DNA of 64,000 nucleotides from Serratia liquefaciens (GTDB lineage Bacteria; Pseudomonadota; Gammaproteobacteria; Enterobacterales; Enterobacteriaceae): contig NZ_CP088930.1 in the NCBI RefSeq assembly GCF_027594825.1, positions 992,001-1,056,000 of the forward strand, in the 5' to 3' direction. The notes under the pieces are model-generated. The model was given only the letters and a program-made list of their open reading frames with translations. It was not told the origin of the DNA and did not search any database. The translations under genes were made by a program, and so were the position numbers. Below, piece after piece: positions 54,200 through 64,000 of the stretch (position 1 is its first letter; each line of letters opens with the position of its first letter).

Positions 54200-54931
54200 T
54201 CAGGCAGAAGGCGCGACGGTAACATCCCCCTGACCGCTGCGTTGCAAAGCCTGCAGCACCAGGCCACTTGCCTTGCACCGCTCCACAAAATCACGCACAT
54301 AGGCCGCCCCCGACGCTTTCTGTCGCGGAACCGCCATCGCCTGCTGGATAGCGGTGAAATGCCCAGCCAGCACCCGATACCCCGGATTTTCCGCCGCGGC
54401 GGCCAGCAACGGCTGACGCACGCCCGCGGCCGCATCCAACCCCTGCTCGAGAAACAAAGCTATCGCGTCGGCGGAGGTATCGGCACGCACCAGTTGCGCA
54501 TGCTTTAAGGTTCGCGACAGGTACAGATCGTAAGCCGCTCCCTGGCCTACGGCAATGCGCACCTCGGGCCGGTCGAGTTCGGCAACCTGCTGCCAGGGAG
54601 ACGCCTCGGCCACCAGATAGGTCCCCTCAATGATCGCATAAGGCGCACTGAACGCAATTTGTGCCGCCCTCACCGGTTCGATGGCCATAAAGGCGATATT
54701 CCAGTCTCCGGTTTCCAACGCGGCAAAAACCTTGCCTGCGGCATCATAGGTCACCAACTCCAGCACCACGCCCAACTCGCGGGCCAATGCGCGGGCCAGC
54801 GTCACGGAAACCCCCTGAGGTTCGCCGTCTGGCCCCTTCTGCGCCAACACCGGGTTGCCCAGATTGATGGCCGCCCGCAGCATCCCCTGCGGGGCCAAAT
54901 CATCGAGTACGGCGGCGGAAATGCTCTGCAT
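54200..54931 (-). CDS. Family 3 solute-binding-like protein without signal peptide
   Basis: A 243-residue protein with the fold of amino-acid-binding proteins (PQGMLRAAINLGNPVLAQ; GVSVTLARALARELGV; YDAAGKVFAALETGDWNIAFMAI; VRIAVGQGAAYDLYLSR). The ATG at 54931 has GGAGAAAACC upstream and the N-terminus MQSISAAVLDDLAP has no signal sequence, so the protein should stay in the cytoplasm. No ABC permease or ATPase is adjacent. It may have become a cytoplasmic ligand binder or enzyme of the cyclohexadienyl-dehydratase kind. Function unknown. Confidence 0.8.
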   Translation of the reverse strand: MQSISAAVLDDLAPQGMLRAAINLGNPVLAQKGPDGEPQGVSVTLARALARELGVVLELVTYDAAGKVFAALETGDWNIAFMAIEPVRAAQIAFSAPYAIIEGTYLVAEASPWQQVAELDRPEVRIAVGQGAAYDLYLSRTLKHAQLVRADTSADAIALFLEQGLDAAAGVRQPLLAAAAENPGYRVLAGHFTAIQQAMAVPRQKASGAAYVRDFVERCKASGLVLQALQRSGQGDVTVAPSA

Positions 54932-55222
54932 GGTTTTCTCCTGAACAAAGGGTGAAGGTGTTTCGTTGACGCTCTCCATTAAGGCTAGAGCCAAACGTCG
55001 GATGAGCAACATTCAGCCGCTTTTCACCTCATCGGCGTGATTCATGTCACACTATTGTCACAAAAACGACCGATCGCACTCTGCCGCGCCTGGGCAACGC
55101 AAACACGCATTGACCCTGGCGCTTTCAATGCGCTATACCCTTCCTCTTTCGCGTCGTGCTGGGGTCGGCGGCGTTTGCCAGGGCAGTTAAGATTTCCTTT
55201 TTAAACAGACAGGGTACGGTGG

Positions 55223-57526
55223 ATGGTTTCAGCATTAATCTCGTTTGCACTTTTTTTAGCCTCAATTTTAATCTACCGGACCCGGGCCGCCGCCAACCGC
55301 TGGTGGCTGGCCACCCTGCTGACGCTGCTGGGCAGCTATCTCATCCTCAACGTGGTGCTGATCGCCAGTAACTACTTTACCGGTGACGGCATTACCGATG
55401 CGGTGATCTACACCCTCACCAGCAGCCTGAAGGGCGCCGGCGTCGGCAAATACCTGCTGCCGTTTGTCGGCCTGCTGGCGGTGCTGGCGTTGATCTTCAC
55501 CGTATTGACCTGGAGTCTGGTGCGGCGCAAAGCCAAAAGCAGCAGCGTGGTTTACAGCCTGGTCGCCGTGCTGCTGGCGCTGTTTTCCGTCGGCACCACC
55601 CCGGCCTTTCAGGACATTTCGCTGCTGGTTAAAAGCCAAATCAGCGGCGATACCGCCGACTTTGACACCTATTACAAAGCGCCGAAGAAAACCGTACAGG
55701 GCAAAGCGCCGAACCTGGTGTATATCTATGCCGAAAGCCTGGAGAGAACCTATTTCGATCAGCAGACCTTCCCCGGCCTGGCCGACGAACTGAACCAGCA
55801 CCGCGAGAACAGCATCGACTTCAGCAATACCCAACAGCTGCCCGGCACCGGTTACACCATTGCCGGAATGGTGTCTTCGCAGTGCGGTATCCCGCTGTTT
55901 GCGCCCTTTGACGGCAACGCCTCCAGCGCCGTATCCACCTTTTACCCGGAAAACGTCTGCCTGGGTGACGTACTGAAATCCGCCGGTTACGACAACTACT
56001 TCTATCAGGGCGCCGAGCTGGCCTTCGCCGGCAAAGACACCTTCCTGAAATCGCACGGCTTTGACCATGCCTACGGTTTTAAGGAACTGCGCGACCAGGT
56101 CAGCGACCCCGGCTACAAAAATGACTGGGGCTGGTACGACGATACCGTGCTGGACGTGGTGTTCGACAAGTTTGTCGAGTTGTCGAAGCAGAACAAAAAG
56201 TTCTCGCTGTTTGCCTTGACCGTGGACACCCATCATCCGGACGGTTTTATCTCCGCCAGCTGCAGCAAAAAGTCGTTCCGTTGGCAGAATAAAGAAAACC
56301 GTTCGCTGAGCGCAGTGGCCTGCAGCCAACAGCATATCGCCGCGCTGATCGACAAAATCAAGGCGTCCGAGTACTTCAAAAATACCGTTATCGTGGTGTC
56401 TTCGGACCACCTGGCGATGAACAATACCGCCTATGACATCCTGACCAGGCAGAAACGCCGCAACCTGTTCTTTATTATCGACGGCACCCGCCCGCAGACC
56501 GCGCTGCATAATGAGAAGCGCAGCACCCTGGACAACGGTGCCACCGTGTTGGACGTGATGGGTGGCGATAACTACATTGGCCTCGGCCGCAGCAGCCTGT
56601 CCAGCCCAACGCTGGCGACTTTGTTTTTGAACATCGACGAAAAAATCAACGCCTGGAAGCCAGCGGTGGTGAAACAGTGGGGCTTCCCGAACAGCATCAC
56701 AAACTACAGTCTCGACGATCGGGGCAACCGCTTTACCTTCTCCGGCATCACCTTTAAGGTGCCGTTTATTCTGAAGGTGACGGACAACAAAATTGAGCCG
56801 ATGTTTAACGTCTACCTGTCCACGCCGCTTAAAAAACAGCTTGCCGGGCTGGGCGCAGGCGAGAAATTCGTCTGGGTCGACAAGTGTTATGAAATCGGTC
56901 GGGTGTGGTCGCCAGAACTGGCGTTAAGCACCGACACCTGCGTCGCGTCGGGCAGCCTGGCCGCCCCTCCGCACATCGTGCAGGCCAAAGGGGGCAGCTA
57001 TCGCGGCAAAATAGACTTTGAGCGTCCGCCAAACGATAGCATTGCCGCTTACCAAAGCGCCGTCGACAAACTGAAAGTGGATGACGCCGCCGTTAAATAT
57101 CGCGCGGACGCCATCGCCTTTATGCTGCCGGGCATGCCGGAACAGGTGAAGGCGATCACCGGCGTTTCCAGCGTCGAGGACTGGGGCCGTTGGTCTGACG
57201 CCAACCTGGCGCCGACGGTGAATATTGATTACGTCGATCCGCTGCCATCTGCATTCGATCTGGTTCTGCGCGCCCGTGCCTACGGTAAAAACGTCGGCGA
57301 ACCTATCTCGGTGCGCGTAGGCAGTCAGGAACAGTTTGTGACGCTCAGCGAACAGGACACCACCGTGACGCTGCGCTTCGACAACCCTGCCGGCGCCAGA
57401 AACATCAGCATCACGCCTCCGGCCCCCACGGAGCCACAAGAAGCCGCCAGCGGCGGTTTTGTGCCGAAGAAACTGGGTATTGGCCTGGTCTCGCTGAAAG
57501 TGGAGCAGGCTGCCCCGGCCTCCTGA
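55223..57526 (+). CDS. opgB: Phosphoglycerol transferase I
   Basis: A 767-residue protein matching E. coli OpgB (763). Several N-terminal helices (about 1-130) anchor a periplasmic alkaline-phosphatase/sulfatase-like domain with the nucleophile region YIYAESLERTYFDQ (metal-binding E and catalytic T), LPGTGYTIAGMV, TVDTHHPDG and VVSSDHLAM. It moves phosphoglycerol from phosphatidylglycerol onto osmoregulated periplasmic glucans. The ATG at 55223 follows a GGTGG. It stands alone, with a 291-bp gap upstream. Confidence 0.93.
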   Translation: MVSALISFALFLASILIYRTRAAANRWWLATLLTLLGSYLILNVVLIASNYFTGDGITDAVIYTLTSSLKGAGVGKYLLPFVGLLAVLALIFTVLTWSLVRRKAKSSSVVYSLVAVLLALFSVGTTPAFQDISLLVKSQISGDTADFDTYYKAPKKTVQGKAPNLVYIYAESLERTYFDQQTFPGLADELNQHRENSIDFSNTQQLPGTGYTIAGMVSSQCGIPLFAPFDGNASSAVSTFYPENVCLGDVLKSAGYDNYFYQGAELAFAGKDTFLKSHGFDHAYGFKELRDQVSDPGYKNDWGWYDDTVLDVVFDKFVELSKQNKKFSLFALTVDTHHPDGFISASCSKKSFRWQNKENRSLSAVACSQQHIAALIDKIKASEYFKNTVIVVSSDHLAMNNTAYDILTRQKRRNLFFIIDGTRPQTALHNEKRSTLDNGATVLDVMGGDNYIGLGRSSLSSPTLATLFLNIDEKINAWKPAVVKQWGFPNSITNYSLDDRGNRFTFSGITFKVPFILKVTDNKIEPMFNVYLSTPLKKQLAGLGAGEKFVWVDKCYEIGRVWSPELALSTDTCVASGSLAAPPHIVQAKGGSYRGKIDFERPPNDSIAAYQSAVDKLKVDDAAVKYRADAIAFMLPGMPEQVKAITGVSSVEDWGRWSDANLAPTVNIDYVDPLPSAFDLVLRARAYGKNVGEPISVRVGSQEQFVTLSEQDTTVTLRFDNPAGARNISITPPAPTEPQEAASGGFVPKKLGIGLVSLKVEQAAPAS

Positions 57527-57558
57527 TCATGGCGCTGCATGCGGCGTCCGCGTTATTC

Positions 57559-57578
57559 GGGGCGAATTTATTCGCCCC
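57559..57578 (+). terminator. Hairpin after opgB
   Basis: GGGGCGAA, TTTA, TTCGCCCC: a perfect 8-bp stem 32 bases after the opgB stop. Confidence 0.6.
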
Positions 57579-57690
57579 CTGCCGTTTCTCCAAAGCTTTT
57601 GCGCCCATCTTCGGCTAACCTGTTGCTGTGAATTGACATCGGCATCCGTATGCCTCCCCGCCGCATAGCCGGGAGAACCAAGGAGAGAGT

Positions 57691-59151
57691 ATGAGCAGTC
57701 AGCAATCCGGCACCGGCCTCACCCCCGCTCAGGCAGTCGAACAACTGGAAGCGCTGTATGTCGCCTCGGTTGAGGCGCTACGCCAGGCGGTCGGTGACTT
57801 TATCAGCCACGGTGGTCTGCCCGACGCGCAGACCCGCGCGGCAGGGCTATTTGTTTACCCTGAGCTGCGCGTCAGTTGGGATGGAAAATCGCCCGGTCAA
57901 ACAAAAACCCGCGCCTATGGCCGCTTCACCCACACCGGTTGCTACACCACCACCATCACCCGCCCGCACCTGTTCCGCCATTATCTGACCGAGCAGTTGA
58001 CCATGCTGGCCGGGGAGTACGATGCGCATATTGAAGTGCGGCCGTCACAGCAGGAAATTCCTTTCCCTTACGTGATCGACGGTTCAAACCTGATGCTGGA
58101 TCGGTCGATGAGCGCCAGCCTGGCGCAGCATTTCCCCACCACCGAGCTGGCGCAAATTGGCGACGAGACCGCCGATGGCCTGTTTCACGCCACCAGCACC
58201 TTCCCGCTTTCGCACTTCGACGCCCTGCGCGCCGACTTTTCGCTGGCGCGGTTGCGGCACTACACCGGCACCCCGGTGGAGCATTTTCAGCCCTTCGTGC
58301 TGTTCACCAATTACACCCGCTATGTGGATGAGTTTGTCCGCTGGGCCTGCGCCGAAATAGCCGACCCGGCCAGCCCTTATATTGCGCTGTCGAGCGCCGG
58401 CGGCATCTATATCACGCCGGAAACCACCGCACCGGATCAGGCGGTCTCCGACCTGGCCTGGAAAAATCACCAGATGCCGGCCTACCACCTGATCTCGCGC
58501 ACCGGCCAGGGCATCACGCTGATCAATATCGGCGTCGGCCCCTCCAACGCCAAAACCATCTGCGACCATCTGGCGGTGCTGCGCCCCAACGCCTGGCTGA
58601 TGATCGGCCACTGCGGCGGCCTGCGCGAAAGCCAGTCGATTGGCGACTACGTGCTGGCGCACGCCTACCTGCGTGACGATCACGTGCTGGACTCGGTACT
58701 GCCGCCGGATATCCCGATCCCCAGCATTGCCGAAGTACAGCGTGCGCTGTATGACGCCACCAAAATGGTCAGCGGCATGCCCGGCGAAGAGGTAAAACAA
58801 CGCCTGCGCACCGGCACCGTGGTCACCACCGACGATCGCAACTGGGAGCTGCGCTATTCCGCTTCGGCGCTGCGATTCAACCTCAGCCGCGCCGTCGCGG
58901 TGGATATGGAAAGCGCCACCATCGCCGCTCAGGGGTACCGTTTCCGGGTGCCTTACGGCACGCTGCTGTGCGTGTCCGACAAACCGCTGCACGGTGAAAT
59001 CAAGCTGCCCGGCCAGGCCAACCGCTTTTATGAAGGGGCGATTTCGGAACACTTGCAGATCGGTATCTGCGCTATCGACCTGCTGCGCGCCGAGGGCGAT
59101 CGCCTGCATTCGCGCAAGTTGCGCACCTTTAACGAGCCGCCGTTCCGCTGA
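57691..59151 (+). CDS. amn: AMP nucleosidase
   Basis: A 486-residue protein close to E. coli Amn (484). The N-terminal regulatory domain (about 1-175) is followed by a nucleoside-phosphorylase-like catalytic domain (GQGITLINIGVGPSNAKT; LMIGHCGGLRESQSIGDYV; AVDMESATIAAQGYRFRVPY with the purine-contacting Glu). It splits AMP into adenine and ribose 5-phosphate and tunes the AMP pool. Followed by a strong terminator. Confidence 0.95.
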   Translation: MSSQQSGTGLTPAQAVEQLEALYVASVEALRQAVGDFISHGGLPDAQTRAAGLFVYPELRVSWDGKSPGQTKTRAYGRFTHTGCYTTTITRPHLFRHYLTEQLTMLAGEYDAHIEVRPSQQEIPFPYVIDGSNLMLDRSMSASLAQHFPTTELAQIGDETADGLFHATSTFPLSHFDALRADFSLARLRHYTGTPVEHFQPFVLFTNYTRYVDEFVRWACAEIADPASPYIALSSAGGIYITPETTAPDQAVSDLAWKNHQMPAYHLISRTGQGITLINIGVGPSNAKTICDHLAVLRPNAWLMIGHCGGLRESQSIGDYVLAHAYLRDDHVLDSVLPPDIPIPSIAEVQRALYDATKMVSGMPGEEVKQRLRTGTVVTTDDRNWELRYSASALRFNLSRAVAVDMESATIAAQGYRFRVPYGTLLCVSDKPLHGEIKLPGQANRFYEGAISEHLQIGICAIDLLRAEGDRLHSRKLRTFNEPPFR

Positions 59152-59166
59152 TGGCGAAGGCTTTGG

Positions 59167-59187
59167 GCCCGCTTCGGCGGGCTTTTT
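59167..59187 (+). terminator. Rho-independent terminator of amn
   Basis: GCCCGC, TTCG, GCGGGC, then TTTTT: perfect 6-bp stem with a UUCG tetraloop and T-run, 15 bases after the stop. Confidence 0.92.
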
Positions 59188-59270
59188 AACTTTTCATACT
59201 CAGAACGTTGATGTACCGACCGCAAATCTGTTACAACAGCGGCTCTCATTCCCCAGTCATCAGCACACAT

Positions 59271-60188
59271 ATGATTGTCAGACCTCAGCAACACTGGTTC
59301 AGGCGGCTCTTCGTCTGGCACGGTTCGGTGCTATCCAAAATTCTGTTTCGCCTCAGCCTTAACGTGGCAATGTCCATCGTCGCCGTGCTGTGCTTCCAGT
59401 GGTACGAACATCTGGGTGTCAAACTGACCCTGGCGCCTTTCAGCCTGCTGGGGGTAGCGATCGCTATCTTCCTCGGTTTTCGCAACAGCGTCAGCTATGC
59501 GCGCTTCACCGAAGCCCGGTTGCTGTGGGGCAGCCTGCTGATCGTTCAGCGCTCGCTGCTGCGTCAGATAAAAAGCCTGCTGCCGCAGCAGGATCAGGCG
59601 GCGCGCGAGTTTGCCGCCCTGCTGATCGCGTTCAGCTACTGCCTGAAACACCAGCTGCGCGGCACCGACAGCCGCGCGGACCTGCAACGGCTGCTGCCCA
59701 ACGTCGATTTGCGAGCGATAGAAAACAGCATGTCCCCCTGCAACCGGCTGCTGTTGATGATGGGCCAATGGCTGGGCGAAAAACGACAATCGGCACAGCT
59801 GTCGGACATGCTGTTTCACAGCATCGACCAAAATCTCAACCGGCTGTCGGAGATCCTCGGTGGCTGCGAACGCATCGCCAATACGCCGATCCCCTTTGCC
59901 TACAGCCTGATCGTTCATCGTACGGTCTACCTGTTCTGCACCCTGCTGCCTTTCGCGCTGGTGCCGGATCTGCATTACATGACGCCGCTGGTGTCGGTGT
60001 TTATCTCCTACACCTTCATCTCGCTGGACTCGCTGGCGGAAGAACTGGAAGATCCGTTCGGTACCGCCGCCAATGACCTGCCGCTCAATGCCATGTGCAA
60101 CGCCATTGAGATCAACCTGCGCGAAATGAACGACGAAACGGATTTGCCGGCGGCCGCACAGCCGGACAGCCGTTACCAGCTCAGTTAA
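59271..60188 (+). CDS. yneE: Bestrophin-family channel YneE
   Basis: A 305-residue inner-membrane protein of the bacterial bestrophin (YneE/RFP-TM) family. Visible are FLGFRNSVSYARFTEARLLWG after helix 2 (shown here as FLGFRNSVSYAR and FTEARLLWG), PFAYSLIVHRTVYLFCTLLPF (pore neck region) and the conserved acidic ELEDPFG near the C-terminus. Homologues form pentameric ion channels. ATG 59271 gives a normal N-terminus; 21 upstream codons are unlikely to be used. Confidence 0.9.
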   Translation: MIVRPQQHWFRRLFVWHGSVLSKILFRLSLNVAMSIVAVLCFQWYEHLGVKLTLAPFSLLGVAIAIFLGFRNSVSYARFTEARLLWGSLLIVQRSLLRQIKSLLPQQDQAAREFAALLIAFSYCLKHQLRGTDSRADLQRLLPNVDLRAIENSMSPCNRLLLMMGQWLGEKRQSAQLSDMLFHSIDQNLNRLSEILGGCERIANTPIPFAYSLIVHRTVYLFCTLLPFALVPDLHYMTPLVSVFISYTFISLDSLAEELEDPFGTAANDLPLNAMCNAIEINLREMNDETDLPAAAQPDSRYQLS

Positions 60189-60199
60189 CCCAGGCCCTT

Positions 60200-60223
60200 C
60201 AGGCGCGGTGAACCCCGCGCCTG
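60200..60223. terminator. Bidirectional hairpin
   Basis: CAGGCGCGG and CCGCGCCTG form a perfect 9-bp stem between the convergent yneE and efflux lipoprotein genes. Confidence 0.7.
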
Positions 60224-60235
60224 TTGCCAAAACCG

Positions 60236-61639
60236 TTACTCCCGCCATCCTCCGCCCAACGCACGGTAAAGATCGACGAGATTGGTTAATCGTGCCAGGC
60301 GCGTATCCACCAACACCTGCTGCGCCGCGTACAGGGAACGCTGGGAATCCAGCACGTTCAGGTAGTTATCCACGCCCTGCTGAAAACGCTGCTGCGACAG
60401 GCTGTAAGCGCGTTGATTGGCCGCCACCAACTGCGTTTGCGCCCGGATTTGCTCATCCAGCGTGTCGCGACCGGCCAGCGCATCGGCGGTTTCGCGAAAC
60501 CCTTGCTGTATCGCCTGCTCATAACGCGCCACCTCGATGCGTTTTTGCACCTCCGCCAAATCCAACCCCGCACGCAAAGAGCCGCCGGAGAAGATAGGCA
60601 GCGAGAGCTGCGGAGCAAAACTCCAGGCGCCGGAACCGGCAGAAAATAAACCGTCCAGGCCGGCGCTGGCCGTGCCGCCGAAACCGGTCAGGCTGAGGGT
60701 CGGAAAGAACGCCGCCCGCGCCGCGCCGATATTGGCATTGGCGGCGCGCAGCTGATGCTCTGCCGCTCGGATATCCGGCCGCCGGGTCAGCAAATCTGCC
60801 GGCAGCCCGGCCGGGATGGTTTCCGGCAACAGGTCGTCCGGCAAGGTGTTGGCCTGCGCCAGACGCGCGCTCGTCTCCGTATCCAACGGCTGCCCAACCA
60901 ACAGCATCAGAGCATTGTTGTCCTGACGAACCTGACGCCGATACTGGGCCAAATCGCGCTGCGCCGTCCGTACCCCAACTTCCGCCTGACTGCGATCCAG
61001 TTCGGTCGCCACACCGAGCCGGAAGCTTTGTTCCACCAGCCCAAAGGCCGCCTGCTGTGAGCTCAGCGTTTCCTGCGCCAGCGCCAGAAGTTCGCTATCG
61101 GCACGCAGCGTAAGATAAGCGTTGGCGGTTTCGGCGATCAGCGCCAGTTGCGCGGCGGCCCGGGTTTCATCCTGTGCCAGATACAATTCCAGCGCCTGCT
61201 GGTTAAGGCTGCGAAGGCGCCCGAACAGATCCAGCTCCCACGACAGCGCCCCCCCGACCTGATAGCTGCGCCCCACCGCTGACTGCCCGCCGGTGGACAG
61301 ACTGCCAGGCGTACGCTGTACCGAACCACTGCCCTGTGCCGCCAGGGTGGGCAGCGTATCCGCTCGTTGAATGCGGTAGCTGGCGCGAGCCGCCTCCACG
61401 TTCAACGCCGCAATGCGCAAGTCACGGTTATTCGCCAGCGCCTGCGTAATCAGCGTTTGCAGCTGCGGATCGCGGTAAAATTCACGCCAGCCGATAGCCG
61501 CTGTCACTCCGTCGACCTGCGCGACGCCATAATCCGGATACGCTGGTGCTACCGGCGCATCGGGGCGCTGATAGTCCGGCGTCAACGAACAGCCCGTCAG
61601 GGTGGCGGTGGTCAGCATGATAGCCAAAAGTTTTATCAT
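60236..61639 (-). CDS. RND efflux outer-membrane lipoprotein (NodT/OprM-like)
   Basis: A 467-residue TolC-like lipoprotein. The lipobox LTGC at 14-17 ends a short signal peptide; later come [29 protein letters not shown]-like repeats and [12 protein letters not shown]. It forms the outer-membrane duct for the RND pump encoded just upstream; its ATG overlaps the pump stop (ATGA), so the two are co-translated. Full length, unlike the remnant at 30288. Confidence 0.92.
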   Translation of the reverse strand: MIKLLAIMLTTATLTGCSLTPDYQRPDAPVAPAYPDYGVAQVDGVTAAIGWREFYRDPQLQTLITQALANNRDLRIAALNVEAARASYRIQRADTLPTLAAQGSGSVQRTPGSLSTGGQSAVGRSYQVGGALSWELDLFGRLRSLNQQALELYLAQDETRAAAQLALIAETANAYLTLRADSELLALAQETLSSQQAAFGLVEQSFRLGVATELDRSQAEVGVRTAQRDLAQYRRQVRQDNNALMLLVGQPLDTETSARLAQANTLPDDLLPETIPAGLPADLLTRRPDIRAAEHQLRAANANIGAARAAFFPTLSLTGFGGTASAGLDGLFSAGSGAWSFAPQLSLPIFSGGSLRAGLDLAEVQKRIEVARYEQAIQQGFRETADALAGRDTLDEQIRAQTQLVAANQRAYSLSQQRFQQGVDNYLNVLDSQRSLYAAQQVLVDTRLARLTNLVDLYRALGGGWRE

Positions 61640-64000
61640 GGCTCGGCTCCCGGTGCCGGAGCGCTTGGCTCCGCTTCATCCTCCACCCGGCGGCGTTCGC
61701 TGAGCCGCTTGACCCGAAACAGCCGCAGCATGATGACGAAGAACGCCGGTACGAAGAAAATGGCCAGGAAGGTGCTGGTCAGCATGCCGCCGATCACCCC
61801 GGTGCCGATGGCATTCTGACTGCCGGAGCCCGCCCCACTGGCAATGACCAGCGGCACCACGCCGAGAATAAACGCCAGCGAAGTCATCAGGATCGGCCGC
61901 AGCCGCTGTCTGGCGGCCTGCACCGCCGCCTCCACCGGACTGGCTCCGGCTTCGAAGTGCGCCTTGGCGAACTCCACGATCAGAATGGCGTTTTTGGCCG
62001 CCAGCCCGACGGTGGTCAGCAACCCCACCTGGAAATAAACGTCGTTGGCCAGCCCACGCAGCAACGTAGCCACCACCGCGCCAATCACCCCGAGCGGCAC
62101 CACCAGCATCACCGCGCTGGGGACGCTCCAGCTTTCATACAGCGCCGCCAAGCACAGAAACACCACCAGCAGTGAAATTGCATAGAGTGCCGGTGCCTGG
62201 GCGCCGGACAACCGTTCTTCAAACGACAGTCCGGTCCAGTCGTAGCCCACGCCAGGCGGCATGGTGGCGGCAATGCGTTCCATTTCCGCCATCGCGTCGC
62301 CGGAGCTGAAACCCGCCGCCGGTTCGCCCTGCAGGTTAAACGAGGGTGCGCCGTTGTACCGATTGAGCTTTTGTGCGCCGTAGGTCCATTCAGCGGTGGC
62401 AAAGGCGGAGAACGGCACCATATCGCCGTTGTCGTTACGCACAAACCACTGATCAAGATCCTGCGGCAGCATGCGCGACGAGGCATCTCCCTGTACATAA
62501 ACCCGCTTCACCCGACCGCGATCGATAAAGTCGTTCACATAACCCGAGCCCCATGCCAGCGACAGCGTGCGGTTAATTTCCGTGATCGGCACGCTGAGCG
62601 CCCGCGCCTTTTCGCGGTCGATCAACAGTTCATACTGGGGAGCATCCTCCAGACCGTTGGCACGCACGTTGTTCAACACCGGGCTCTGCCGGGCAGCGGC
62701 GAGGAACCTGTCGCGCGCCGCCAGCAGTTGCTGATGCCCAATGCCGCCGCGATCCATCAGTTGGAAGTTAAAGCCCGCCACGTTGCCCAACTCGCGCACC
62801 GCCGGGGGCGAAACCACAAAGATACGGGTATCGCGAAAGTCACGTGCGAACATGGCGTTGAGGCGAGCGGCGACCGCGTCAGCCTTTTGCGAGGCATCCG
62901 GTCTTTGGTCCCAGTCATGCAGGCGAATGAACAGGGTGCCGACGTTCTGCCCGCGTCCGCCGAAGTTAAACCCGGAGATGGCGAACACCGAACGCACGCT
63001 GTCCTTCTCCATTTTCAACAGGTACTCCGTGGCACCGCGCAAGGTGGCCTGCGTCCGTTCTGCGGTGGCTCCGGCCGGTGCCTGTACCTGCGCGAACAAC
63101 ATGCCCTGATCTTCCTGCGGCAGGAACGAGGTCGGAATGCGGGTAAACAGCCAGCCGGTAGCAATGGCAATCACCAGATAAATCAGCATCAGCCGACGCG
63201 GGCGGCCCAGACCGCGCATTACCGAAGCCGCGTAACTGCGGTTGGCCCACTCGACGCGGCGGTTAAACCAGCCAAAGAAACCTTTGCGTGCGGCATGCTC
63301 ACCCGGCTTTACCGGCTTGAGCAGCGTAGCGCACAGCGCCGGGGTAAACACCACGGCTACCATCACCGACAGCACCATCGAAGAGACAATGGTGATGGAG
63401 AACTGCCGGTAGATCACACCGGTCGACCCGCCAAAAAACGCCATCGGCACAAATACCGCCGACAGCACCATGGCGATGCCTATCAAGGCGCCGGTGATTT
63501 GGTCCATCGATTTACGGGTCGCCTGCTTCGGCGACAGGCCCTCTTCGTGCATCAGCCGCTCGACGTTTTCCACCACCACGATGGCGTCATCCACCAGCAG
63601 GCCAATCGCCAGCACCATGCCAAACATGGTCAACGTATTGATTGAGTAACCGAAGGCCGCCAGCACGCCAAAGGTCCCCAGCAGCACCACCGGCACCGCC
63701 AGCGTCGGGATCAGCGTCGCCCGGAAGTTCTGCAAAAACAGGTACATCACCGCAAACACCAGCACAACCGCCTCCACCAGCGTACGCACCACGTTTTCAA
63801 TCGACAGACTGATAAACGGAATGGTGTCATAGGCGTCCACGGCTTCCATTCCCGGCGGGAAGAAGGGTTTCAGCTCCGCCAGCGTGGCACGCACCGCCTG
63901 CGCGGTTTGCAACGCATTGGCACCGGTTGCCAGACGCACGCCCAGCCCCACCGCCGCATTGCCGTTGTAGTAGCTATCAATCGCGTAGTTCTGCGCGCCC
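61636..64000 (-). CDS. RND multidrug efflux pump, AcrB/MexF type, C-terminal part
   Basis: About 788 residues are present; the frame continues past the window edge, so the first 250 or so residues are missing. The proton-relay motif [16 protein letters not shown] (the two Asp of helix 4), the docking and porter segments and the C-terminal helices with [20 protein letters not shown] are visible. This HAE-1 type pump takes drugs from the periplasm and inner leaflet and expels them through the lipoprotein partner. The membrane-fusion protein gene should lie just outside. Confidence 0.93.
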   Translation of the reverse strand, partial: GAQNYAIDSYYNGNAAVGLGVRLATGANALQTAQAVRATLAELKPFFPPGMEAVDAYDTIPFISLSIENVVRTLVEAVVLVFAVMYLFLQNFRATLIPTLAVPVVLLGTFGVLAAFGYSINTLTMFGMVLAIGLLVDDAIVVVENVERLMHEEGLSPKQATRKSMDQITGALIGIAMVLSAVFVPMAFFGGSTGVIYRQFSITIVSSMVLSVMVAVVFTPALCATLLKPVKPGEHAARKGFFGWFNRRVEWANRSYAASVMRGLGRPRRLMLIYLVIAIATGWLFTRIPTSFLPQEDQGMLFAQVQAPAGATAERTQATLRGATEYLLKMEKDSVRSVFAISGFNFGGRGQNVGTLFIRLHDWDQRPDASQKADAVAARLNAMFARDFRDTRIFVVSPPAVRELGNVAGFNFQLMDRGGIGHQQLLAARDRFLAAARQSPVLNNVRANGLEDAPQYELLIDREKARALSVPITEINRTLSLAWGSGYVNDFIDRGRVKRVYVQGDASSRMLPQDLDQWFVRNDNGDMVPFSAFATAEWTYGAQKLNRYNGAPSFNLQGEPAAGFSSGDAMAEMERIAATMPPGVGYDWTGLSFEERLSGAQAPALYAISLLVVFLCLAALYESWSVPSAVMLVVPLGVIGAVVATLLRGLANDVYFQVGLLTTVGLAAKNAILIVEFAKAHFEAGASPVEAAVQAARQRLRPILMTSLAFILGVVPLVIASGAGSGSQNAIGTGVIGGMLTSTFLAIFFVPAFFVIMLRLFRVKRLSERRRVEDEAEPSAPAPGAEP

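Noticed and set aside
1..64000. CRISPR arrays, intact insertion sequences and replication origin
   Set aside because: No regularly spaced repeats, no transposase ORF and no DnaA-box cluster were seen.

Overview
The window reads as chromosome of an enterobacterium, most likely Serratia (Yersiniaceae). Pointers are a PQQ glucose dehydrogenase end, enterobacterial tRNA-Ser(CGA)-mtfA and tRNA-Asn loci, a TPP-riboswitch tenA-ABC operon, opgB, amn, a YneE-type bestrophin and an RND pump with its outer-membrane lipoprotein. The species call is an inference from gene content; no rRNA is present.

Layout. 1-6.5 kb: 3' end of gcd, a Fur-box promoter ahead of a tiny membrane protein, an alpha-galactoside locus (LacY-type permease, MelA, divergent AraC regulator) and a MATE exporter. 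6.7-21.5 kb: an A+T-richer lipid locus. It holds a DgkA paralogue, a GNAT-type acyltransferase, then fatty acyl-AMP ligase, NAD-dependent epimerase/reductase, dedicated ACP and a serine-palmitoyltransferase-like alpha-oxoamine synthase, three paralogous thymidylate-kinase-like P-loop kinases, a Wzx-like flippase, a weakly CHAD-like protein, and paralogues of YtfJ, LptF and LptG. The first set has the same parts list as the Caulobacter ceramide pathway (Spt, AcpR, AasR, CerR, bCerS). I read the whole as a sphingolipid synthesis, phosphorylation and export locus; this is the main discovery candidate. 21.5-31.4 kb: a scarred accessory region with a frameshifted adenosine deaminase abutting a type VI secretion fragment, an MFS pump, an SDR/aldehyde dehydrogenase pair, LysE exporter, AraC regulators and several gene stumps.

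31.5-41 kb: tRNA-Ser(CGA), mtfA and tRNA-Asn, followed by an A+T-rich island without a visible integrase. The island carries a lone P-loop kinase, a Crp-type regulator divergent from a nucleoside hydrolase-adenosine deaminase-MFS operon, and a LysR/MFS divergent pair. 41-47.5 kb: a LacI-controlled AfuABC-like ABC transporter ending with an inositol-monophosphatase-family enzyme; two 18-bp palindromes 108 bp apart look like its operators. 47.5-50.7 kb: a secondary GAPDH, a GlxA-type regulator and an LLM flavin oxidoreductase. 50.8-54.1 kb: the TPP riboswitch with tenA and an HMP-type transporter. 54.2-64 kb: a solute-binding-like protein without a signal peptide, opgB, amn, yneE and an RND pump operon running off the window.

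Working model for the lipid locus (inference): the ligase loads a fatty acid on the dedicated ACP, the synthase condenses it with serine, the reductase and GNAT acyltransferase give dihydroceramide, DgkA and/or the P-loop kinases phosphorylate it, and the Wzx-like and LptFG-like proteins move it toward the outer membrane.
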